A stretch of DNA of 11,723 nt. Origin: Alphaproteobacteria bacterium (lineage in GTDB: Bacteria > Pseudomonadota > Alphaproteobacteria > Rhodobacterales > Rhodobacteraceae). Every line of letters starts with the position of its first letter. Position 1 is the stretch's first letter. The notes under the pieces were generated by a model. The model was not told the origin of the DNA. It did not search any database and was given only the letters and a program-made list of their open reading frames with translations. Both the position numbers and the translations under genes were made by a program. Below are positions 5,894-11,723 of this stretch, one piece after another. The stretch spans positions 1 to 11,723 of the forward strand of contig RFIR01000462.1 in NCBI GenBank assembly GCA_003695135.1, in the 5' to 3' direction.

Positions 5894-7006
5894 TTGGCGC
5901 GCACCGGGGTGATGATCTGCGGCCACGGCTCGCGCAGCGAGGCGGCGGTGGCCGAATTCGCCGTGCTGGCCGAGAAGCTGCCCGCCTATCTGCCGCCGGA
6001 CTGGCCGGTCGAATACGGCTATCTGGAATTCGCCAATCCGGTGATTCGGGTCGGGCTCGACCGGCTGCGCGAGAAGGGCTGCACGCGCATCCTCGCCGTG
6101 CCGGGGATGCTGTTCGCCGCGATGCATGTGAAAAACGACATCCCCTCGATCCTCAACGCCTATGCCCGCGAACACGGGATCGAGATCCTGTTCGGCCGCG
6201 ATCTCGGCATCGACGCGCGCATGCTGGAGGCGGCGGCCGAGCGCATCCGCGCGGCGGTTGTCGCGGCCGATGCCGCCTCCGGCCCGGTGCCGCTGGCCGA
6301 GACCGCGCTGGTGGTGATCGGGCGCGGCGCCTCCGACCCGGACGCCAATTCCAACGTCTCCAAGATCACCCGCATGCTGTGGGAGGGGATGGGTTTCGGC
6401 TGGGCCGAGACCGGCTATTCCGGCGTCACCTTTCCGCTGGTCGAGCCCTGCCTCGAACATGTCGCCCGGCTGGGCTACCGCCGGGTGGTGGTGTTTCCCT
6501 ATTTCCTGTTCACCGGCATCCTGATCGACCGCATCTACGGTTTCACCGACCGGGTGGCGGCCGCGCACCCGGAGATCGAATTCGTCAAGGCCGGTTATCT
6601 CAACGATCATCCGAAGGTGCTGGAGACCTTCGCCGCGCGTGTCACCGGTATCCTGGAGGACGACACGGCGATGAACTGCGCGCTCTGCAAGTACCGCGCG
6701 CAGGTGATCGGCTTCGAGTCCGAGATCGGCACGCCGCAGGAAAGCCACCATCACCATGTCGAGGGGCAGGGCGCCTCGGCGCCGGGCTCCAACGTGGCCG
6801 AATGCCCGCTCTGCGACGATTTCTGCACCGGCGAATGCCGGCTGGAGATGGCGCACCACCACCACCATGACGATGACGGGCACCATCATCATCACCACGG
6901 GCACGATCACGATCACGGGCACGGGCAGGGCGCGCATCACCACCATCACCCGGTCTATCCGCATGCCGATCACCCGCTGGGGCCGAAGAGCGTGCGGCGC
7001 AAGTGA
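5894..7006 (+). CDS. cbiX: Sirohydrochlorin cobaltochelatase CbiX, long form with His-rich tail
   Basis: A cytosolic chelatase that inserts Co2+ into sirohydrochlorin, the entry to cobalt-first B12 synthesis; iron insertion for siroheme is possible in some relatives. The protein is 370 residues with two chelatase domains. Domain 1 (about 4-115) has GHGSR with His11 and a second metal-site His78 in LFAAMH. Domain 2 (about 135-255) has GRGASDPDANS, where the His is Arg, as is usual in long CbiX. Then comes MNCALCKYR (MXCXXC, known in this family to bind an Fe-S cluster), HHHH, a second cluster CPLCDDFCTGEC, and a tail with runs of 5, 6 and 5 His (26 His in total after domain 2). The start is TTG at 5894, with GGAG 8 nt upstream; ATG 5912 would remove most of the first strand. 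The stop overlaps the next start by one base. Confidence 0.94.
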   Translation: MARTGVMICGHGSRSEAAVAEFAVLAEKLPAYLPPDWPVEYGYLEFANPVIRVGLDRLREKGCTRILAVPGMLFAAMHVKNDIPSILNAYAREHGIEILFGRDLGIDARMLEAAAERIRAAVVAADAASGPVPLAETALVVIGRGASDPDANSNVSKITRMLWEGMGFGWAETGYSGVTFPLVEPCLEHVARLGYRRVVVFPYFLFTGILIDRIYGFTDRVAAAHPEIEFVKAGYLNDHPKVLETFAARVTGILEDDTAMNCALCKYRAQVIGFESEIGTPQESHHHHVEGQGASAPGSNVAECPLCDDFCTGECRLEMAHHHHHDDDGHHHHHHGHDHDHGHGQGAHHHHHPVYPHADHPLGPKSVRRK

Positions 7007-8607
7007 TGGGCAGGCCGGAGCGCATCGAGGCCGGCAGCACGGCACCCGGGCCGCAGGGCGCCGGCCCGTTCGACACCTTCCTGATGGTGGACTGGTCGGC
7101 GGCCGGCGTGCCGCGCAGGGGGGCCGACAGCATCTGGATCGGCTGCGCGCGGGCGGGCGAGGCGGGGGTGGCGCTCGAGAACCCCGCCACCCGGGCCGAG
7201 GCGGTTGCGCGGCTCGCCGCGATCTTTCGCGAGGAGATCGCGGCGGGGCGGCGGGTGCTGGCCGGTTTCGACTTTCCCTTCGGCTATCCCGCGGGCACCG
7301 CGATGCGGCTGGCGGGCGGGGACTGGCAGGCGCTGTGGGCGCTCCTGGCCGAGCGCGTCGCGGACGGGCCGGACAATGCCAATGACCGCTTCGATGCGGC
7401 CGCCGCGCTCAATGCCCGCTTCGGGCCGGGCGAGGGGCCGTTCTGGGGCAACGGGCTCAAGCGCGACATCGCCGGGCTGCCGCGGCGGCGGCCCGATGGC
7501 TATGGCACGCGGCTTCCCGCCCGCAACCGGCTGGCCGATGCGCGGGCCAGGGGCGCGCAGGAGGTATGGAAGCTCTCCGGCGCCGGCTCGGTGGGCGGGC
7601 AGGCGCTGACCGGCATCGCGGCGCTGGAGCGGCTGCGGCGCGCGCCGGAACTGGCAGGCAAGCTCGCGGTCTGGCCCTTCGAGACGGGGTTGCAGGCGCC
7701 GCCGGCGCCGGTGGTGCTGGCCGAGATCTATCCCTCGCTGATCCCGCCCGATCCCGGCGAGGCGGTGCGCGATGCGGGACAGGTGCGCGCGGTGGCCGGG
7801 ACCCTGCGCCGGCTCGATGCCGCGGGCGAACTGGCGGCGCTGTTCGCCGGGCCGGCCGATCTGACGCCGCAAGACCGCGCGGTGATCGAGCAAGAGGAGG
7901 CGTGGATTCTCGGGCTTGGGCACGAGGACAAGCTGCGCGAGGCGGCTGTTCACGGCGGTCCGGCCGGGCCGGCACGGCCGCGGCGGCGCCTGCGTTACCT
8001 GCGCGATCCGCAGGCGATCTATGCCGAGAGCTTTGCCACCGTGGCGCGCGAGGCCCGGCTCGACCGCTTCCCGCCCGGGCTGGATCGCATGGCCGCGCGC
8101 ATCGTTCATGCCTGCGGCATGGTCGAGGTGGCCGACCGGCTTGCCTTCTCGCCCGATGCCTGGGCGGCCGGGCGCGCGGCGCTGGAGGCGGGCGCGCCGA
8201 TCATATGCGATTGCCGGATGCTCGCGGCAGGAATCATCGCCCGCACGCTGCCGGCCGGGAACAGGGTGATCGAGACGCTGAGCGCGCCGGAGACGGCAGG
8301 GACCGCGGCGCGGCTCGCCACCACCCGTTCGGCCGCGGCGGTGGAGCTGTGGAAGCCGCATCTCGACGGCGCCGTCGTCGCCATCGGCAACGCGCCGACC
8401 GCGCTTTTCCATCTGCTGGAAAGGCTCGACGAGGGCTGGCCGCGCCCGGCGCTGATCCTGGGCTTTCCCGTGGGCTTCGTCGGTGCGGCCCAGGCCAAGG
8501 CCGAGCTCGCCCGCGACCCGCGCGGCAGCGCCTATCTCGCCCTGCGCGGCCGGCGCGGCGGCTCGGCGATGGCCGCGGCGGCGGTCAATGCGCTGGCGGC
8601 GGGCTGA
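7006..8607 (+). CDS. cobH: Fusion: RNase H-like (DUF429-like) domain + precorrin-8X methylmutase (CobH)
   Basis: A 533-residue protein of two parts. Residues about 329-533 are CobH, which moves the C11 methyl group to C12 to form hydrogenobyrinic acid. RYLRDPQAIYAESFATV, VHACG with catalytic His368, GAPIICDCRMLAAGI, TTRSAAAVELW, VAIGNAPTALF, GFPVGFVGAAQAK and RGRRGGSAM are all present, and the ~205-residue length matches stand-alone CobH. Residues about 22-305 are a separate domain with VDWSA (Asp29), GFDFPFGYP (Asp89) and AEIYPS (Glu240), a spacing like RNase H-fold DUF429 proteins. Its function is unknown. A Pro/Ala/Arg-rich linker (about 306-328) joins them. The chosen ATG overlaps the cbiX stop (TGATG); GTG 7003 and ATG 7084 are alternatives. 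No ribosome site is seen, so translation is likely coupled to cbiX. Confidence 0.9.
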   Translation: MGRPERIEAGSTAPGPQGAGPFDTFLMVDWSAAGVPRRGADSIWIGCARAGEAGVALENPATRAEAVARLAAIFREEIAAGRRVLAGFDFPFGYPAGTAMRLAGGDWQALWALLAERVADGPDNANDRFDAAAALNARFGPGEGPFWGNGLKRDIAGLPRRRPDGYGTRLPARNRLADARARGAQEVWKLSGAGSVGGQALTGIAALERLRRAPELAGKLAVWPFETGLQAPPAPVVLAEIYPSLIPPDPGEAVRDAGQVRAVAGTLRRLDAAGELAALFAGPADLTPQDRAVIEQEEAWILGLGHEDKLREAAVHGGPAGPARPRRRLRYLRDPQAIYAESFATVAREARLDRFPPGLDRMAARIVHACGMVEVADRLAFSPDAWAAGRAALEAGAPIICDCRMLAAGIIARTLPAGNRVIETLSAPETAGTAARLATTRSAAAVELWKPHLDGAVVAIGNAPTALFHLLERLDEGWPRPALILGFPVGFVGAAQAKAELARDPRGSAYLALRGRRGGSAMAAAAVNALAAG

Positions 8608-8611
8608 GACC

Positions 8612-9820
8612 ATGGGCAAGAGCGAGCCCTGGATCGACATCGTCGGCATCGGCGAGGATGGCATGGCCGGGCTGACCCCGACCGCGCGGCAGGTGGTGGA
8701 GAATGCCGAGGTGATCATCGGCGGCGACCGCCATCACCGGCTTTCCGACGACATCAGGGCCGAGCGGCTCAGCTGGCCGCATCCCTTCGATGCGCTGATC
8801 GACACCATCCGCGAATTGCGCGGCCGGAGGCTGGTGATCCTCGCCACCGGCGATCCGCTGTGGTTCTCGGTCGGCGCGCGCATCGTTCGGGCGCTGGGGC
8901 CGGAGGCGATCCGCTTCCACCCCGGCATCTCGGCCTTCCAGCACGCCGCCTGCCGGCTGGGCTGGTCGCTGGCCGATTGCGAGACGCTGACCGCGCATGG
9001 ACGCCCCGTCGAACAACTGGTGCCGCGCTTCTGGCCCGGCGCGCGGCTCATCATCCTGACCACGGGCGGCGAGACGCCGGGGCAGGTGGCGCGGCTTTTG
9101 ACCGCGCGCGGCTTCGGCCCCTCGCGCATGACCGTCTTCGCCGCGCTGGGCGGTGCGAACGAGCAGCGCTTCGATGGCGTGGCGGAAAGCTGGGCGCAGC
9201 TCGTGCCCGATTTCAACACGCTGGCGGTGGAATGCGTGGCGGAACCTTCGGCGCGGCTGCTCTCGCCGCTGCCGGGCCTGCCCGACGATGCCTTTGTCCA
9301 TGACGGGCAGCTGACCAAGCGCGAGGTCCGTGCGGCGACCCTCTCGGCGCTGATGCCGGCGCGCGGCGAGCTTCTGTGGGATATCGGTGCCGGCTGCGGC
9401 TCGGTCGGCATCGAATGGATGCGCGCGGCGCCGGATGCGCTGGCCATCGCCATCGAGCCCGATGCCGCCCGCCGGGCACTGGTGGTCGAGAACGCCCGGA
9501 CGCTGGGCGCGCCGCGCCTGCGGCTGGTGGAGGGACGCGCGCCCGAGGCGCTGGCCGGCCTGCCGCAGCCGAATGCGGTCTTCATCGGCGGCGGGCTCGC
9601 CCGCGCCACCTTCGACGCCGCCCATGCCGCGCTTGCCCCTTTCGGGCGGCTGGTGGTCAATGCGGTGAGCCTGGAAAGCGAGGCGCTGCTGGCGGCGCTG
9701 CAGGCCGAACATGGCGGCGAGCTGGTGCGGATCGCGGTCAGCCGCGCCGCGCCGGTCGGCCGCCGCCGGGGCTGGAAGCCGCTGATGCAGGTCACCCAGT
9801 ACCGGCTGGTGAAGCGATGA
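8612..9820 (+). CDS. cobL: Precorrin-6Y C5,15-methyltransferase, decarboxylating (CobL)
   Basis: A bifunctional cytosolic SAM-dependent enzyme that methylates C5 and C15 of the ring and removes the C12 acetate carboxyl, giving precorrin-8 for CobH. It has 402 residues, close to the ~413 of Pseudomonas denitrificans CobL. The N-terminal CbiE-like tetrapyrrole methylase half has DIVGIGEDGMAGLT (9-22), IIGGDRH (35-41), ATGDPLWFSVG (78-88) and FHPGISAFQHA. The C-terminal CbiT-like half has the SAM loop DIGAGCGSVGIEW (from Asp257) and AIEPDAARR. It starts 4 nt after cobH and its stop overlaps the next start (ATGA). The ribosome site is weak (GGGCTGAGA), in line with coupling. No damage is visible. 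Confidence 0.96.
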   Translation: MGKSEPWIDIVGIGEDGMAGLTPTARQVVENAEVIIGGDRHHRLSDDIRAERLSWPHPFDALIDTIRELRGRRLVILATGDPLWFSVGARIVRALGPEAIRFHPGISAFQHAACRLGWSLADCETLTAHGRPVEQLVPRFWPGARLIILTTGGETPGQVARLLTARGFGPSRMTVFAALGGANEQRFDGVAESWAQLVPDFNTLAVECVAEPSARLLSPLPGLPDDAFVHDGQLTKREVRAATLSALMPARGELLWDIGAGCGSVGIEWMRAAPDALAIAIEPDAARRALVVENARTLGAPRLRLVEGRAPEALAGLPQPNAVFIGGGLARATFDAAHAALAPFGRLVVNAVSLESEALLAALQAEHGGELVRIAVSRAAPVGRRRGWKPLMQVTQYRLVKR

Positions 9821-10521
9821 CGGGCACGCTTTATGCAATCGGACTCGGTCCCGGCGATCCGGAGCTGATGACGCTGAAGGCGGCCCGGCTGATCGCGTCC
9901 TGCCCGGTCGTCGCCTGGCCGGCGGCCGACGGCAAGCCGAGCCGGGCGCGGGCCGTCGCTGAAGGCGTCATCGCTGCGCAGGCGGTGGAGATCGCCATCG
10001 ACATCCCGATGCGCAGCGCGCGCGCGCCGGCGCAGTCGGTCTATGACCGGGCAGCGGCCGAGATCGGCGGCCATCTCGATGCCGGGTGCGACGTGGCGCT
10101 GCTCTGCCTCGGCGATCCCCTGTTCTATGGCTCGGCGATGTATCTGCAGGCGCGGCTGGCCGAGCGCCACCCTTGCGAGGTGGTGCCCGGCGTGACCGCG
10201 CTGTCGGCCTGCACGGCCGTTGCCGGCCTGGCGCTGACCGCGCGCGGCGAGGCGCTGCGCGTGCTGCCGGCCGGCGAGGATGTGGCCGCGATCGTGGAGG
10301 CGGTCGGGCGCGGCGAGGCGCTGGCGGTGATGAAGCTCGGCCGGCATGTCGCGGCGGTGCGCGATGCGCTGGAGCAAGCGGGCGCGCTGGGCCGCGCGGT
10401 CTATGTCGCCGAGGCCTCGATGCCCGGCCAGACCGTGCTGCCGCTGGCCGAGGCGCCCGACCCGGCCCCCTATTTCTCCATGGCGCTGGTGGCCGGAGGG
10501 CGCGATCCATGGGCACGGTGA
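9817..10521 (+). CDS. cobI: Precorrin-2 C20-methyltransferase (CobI)
   Basis: A SAM-dependent methyltransferase that methylates C20 of precorrin-2 to give precorrin-3A; the cobalt form (CbiL) acts on cobalt-precorrin-2. It has 234 residues, the normal size for a single tetrapyrrole methylase domain. The SAM-binding landmarks are GLGPGDPELMTLKA (9-22), GDPLFYGS (99-106) and VVPGVTALSA (122-131), with LAVMKLG and the YVAEASMPGQ stretch towards the end. The start ATG shares four bases with the cobL stop (ATGA). Its 3' end overlaps the next gene by 13 nt. From sequence alone I cannot tell whether the natural substrate carries cobalt, which matters because cbiX is in the same operon. Confidence 0.95.
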   Translation: MTGTLYAIGLGPGDPELMTLKAARLIASCPVVAWPAADGKPSRARAVAEGVIAAQAVEIAIDIPMRSARAPAQSVYDRAAAEIGGHLDAGCDVALLCLGDPLFYGSAMYLQARLAERHPCEVVPGVTALSACTAVAGLALTARGEALRVLPAGEDVAAIVEAVGRGEALAVMKLGRHVAAVRDALEQAGALGRAVYVAEASMPGQTVLPLAEAPDPAPYFSMALVAGGRDPWAR

Positions 10522-11723
10522 ACCCGGTCTTTCTCTGCCTCACCCCGCGCGGGCTGGCGCTGGGCGAGCGGCTGGCGCAGGCCGTGGGCGGTGAATGCCA
10601 CGGGCGCGCGGGGCGCTGCGAGGCCGAGGTCCAGTTCGACGACACGCTTGCCCATATACGCGACCTGTTCCTCGCCGGCCGGCCGATCATCGGCCTCTGC
10701 GCCGCCGGCATCCTGATCCGGGCGGTGGCGCCGCTGCTTGCCGACAAGCGCGCCGAGCCCCCCGTGATCGCGCTGGCCGAGGACGGCTCGGCGGTGCTGC
10801 CGCTGCTGGGCGGGCATGGCGGGGCCAATGCGCTGGCCGGGCGCATCGCCGATGCGCTCGGTATCCGTGCGGCCATCACCACCGCGGGCGATCTCGGCCT
10901 CGGCGTGGCGCTCGACGATCCGCCGCCGGGCTGGCAGCTTGCCAATCCGCAGGATGCGCCGGCGGCGATGGCGGCAGCAGTCTCCGGCGCCGGCATCGAG
11001 ACCGAGGGCGAATTGCCCTGGCCCGGGCTCGACCGGCCGGGCGAGGGCGCGCCGGTGCGGCTGATCGGCAGCGAGGCGCCGCTGGCGGGCGATGCGCTTA
11101 GCCTCGTCTATCACCCGCAACGCCATGTTCTGGGGGTGGGCTGTGCCCGCAACTGCCCGCCGGAGGAGCTGCGCAGGCTGGCCGAGGACGTGCTGGCCGA
11201 GGCCGGCATTGCGCCGGGCGCGCTGGCCGCGCTCGCCTCGCTCGATCTCAAATCCGACGAGCCGGCAGTGCTGGAACTGGCCCGCGCGCTGGACATCCCG
11301 GCGCTGTTCTTCACCGCCGCCGAGCTGGAAGCCGAGACACCGCGCCTGGCCAACCCCTCCGACACCGTCTTTGCCGAGGTCGGCTGCCATGGCGTGGCCG
11401 AGGCGGCGGCGCTGGCGGCGGCGGGGCGGCAGGCCCGCCTTGCGGTGGAAAAACGCAAATCGGCCATGGCGACGGCGGCGCTCGCCCGCGCGCCCGCGCC
11501 CCTCATCCGCCCCACCGGCCGCCCGCGCGGGTCGCTAGCGCTGATCGGTATCGGACCCGGCCGGGCCGACTGGCGCACGCCGGAGGCGAGCCGGCTGATC
11601 GCCGGGGCCGATCTTCTGGTCGGGTATCGCCTCTATCTCGACCTGCTCGGGCCGGTTGCCGCCGGCAAGCCGCGGGCGGAATTCGCGCTGGGCGAGGAGG
11701 AGGCGCGCTGCCGCCATGCGCTG
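10509..11723 (+). CDS. cobJ: CbiG (CobE-like) - precorrin-3B C17-methyltransferase (CobJ) fusion, partial
   Basis: The reading frame is open to the window end (405 codons seen, no stop). Residues 1-340 form a CbiG-type protein: the N-terminal core with PIIGLCAAGILIRAVAPLL (59-77), DKRAEPPVIALAEDG, LLGGHGGANALA (99-110) and ITTAGD (123-128), a middle segment, and a CobE/CbiG C-terminal part with GVGCARNCPPEE (209-220), ASLDLKSDEP and KRKSAMATAA. CbiG opens the lactone of cobalt-precorrin-5A in the anaerobic route; the role of CobE in the aerobic route is unclear. From residue 341, SLALIGIGPGRADWRTPEA and VGYRLYLDL begin CobJ, the C17-methylating, ring-contracting enzyme; only about 65 residues of it are inside. 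ATG 10509 is favoured by GGAGGG 8-9 nt upstream; GTG 10518 (GTGA overlap with cobI) is the alternative. Confidence 0.93.
   Translation, partial: MGTVNPVFLCLTPRGLALGERLAQAVGGECHGRAGRCEAEVQFDDTLAHIRDLFLAGRPIIGLCAAGILIRAVAPLLADKRAEPPVIALAEDGSAVLPLLGGHGGANALAGRIADALGIRAAITTAGDLGLGVALDDPPPGWQLANPQDAPAAMAAAVSGAGIETEGELPWPGLDRPGEGAPVRLIGSEAPLAGDALSLVYHPQRHVLGVGCARNCPPEELRRLAEDVLAEAGIAPGALAALASLDLKSDEPAVLELARALDIPALFFTAAELEAETPRLANPSDTVFAEVGCHGVAEAAALAAAGRQARLAVEKRKSAMATAALARAPAPLIRPTGRPRGSLALIGIGPGRADWRTPEASRLIAGADLLVGYRLYLDLLGPVAAGKPRAEFALGEEEARCRHAL

Noticed and set aside
6858..6990. Artificial His-tag or vector sequence at the CbiX end
   Set aside because: The His runs mix CAC and CAT, are interrupted by Asp/Gly repeats and continue into a normal operon; native long CbiX proteins have such tails.
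7003..7008. GTG at 7003 as the start of the cobH fusion
   Set aside because: The ATG at 7006, overlapping the cbiX stop as TGATG, is a common coupling arrangement and is preferred; the GTG adds only one residue.
6970..8718. Long minus-strand reading frame (582 codons) opposite the cobH fusion
   Set aside because: It has shadow composition without domains, while the plus strand carries conserved CobH motifs.
8734..10377. Long minus-strand reading frames opposite cobL and cobI
   Set aside because: They are antisense shadows; CobL and CobI motifs are intact on the plus strand.

Overview
The window is high-GC DNA from an alphaproteobacterium, most likely a member of the Rhodobacteraceae (Rhodobacterales). 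The evidence is the very GC-rich codon usage, the aerobic-style cobalamin (vitamin B12) genes together with a DUF1636 protein, and a GGGAGCCTCC...ATATTTGA intergenic element that I recognise from that family. No rRNA, tRNA, CRISPR array or transposase is visible.

Layout. A short hypothetical lipoprotein gene (153-635, minus) diverges from cobQ (731-2176, plus). A gene-free stretch of about 317 bases rich in inverted repeats separates cobQ from the convergent pair DUF1636 - cbiB (minus, 3835 down to 2494). A divergent AT-rich promoter region (3836-4003) leads to a small degenerate receiver-domain protein (4004-4399, plus). This converges tail to tail with a glutathionyl-hydroquinone reductase gene (4408-5385, minus). 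A second gene-free stretch (5386-5706) holds a perfect 11-bp inverted repeat and a strongly structured leader. It precedes a tightly packed plus-strand operon: a 60-aa His-containing membrane peptide, cbiX (His-rich, cysteine-rich cobaltochelatase), a fusion of an RNase H-like (DUF429-like) domain with precorrin-8X methylmutase (cobH), cobL, cobI, and a CbiG-CobJ fusion cut by the window end.

How the genes work together. CbiX inserts metal into sirohydrochlorin. CobI, CobJ, CobL and CobH are successive methylation and rearrangement steps of corrin-ring construction, with CbiG (CobE-like) fused to CobJ. CobQ amidates the ring side chains to cobyric acid, and CbiB attaches the aminopropanol arm. 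From the small peptide to cobJ every junction is a gap of 4 nt or an overlap, so this block looks translationally coupled. The receiver protein and the hydroquinone reductase interrupt the B12 cluster and have no obvious B12 role.

Points of greatest interest: the DUF429-like/CobH fusion; the structured leader before the operon, which recalls part of a cobalamin riboswitch but lacks its diagnostic boxes; the small peptide whose mature end would begin with His; the long metal-binding tail of CbiX in a Cob-type gene context; and the receiver protein that has lost its phosphorylation residues.
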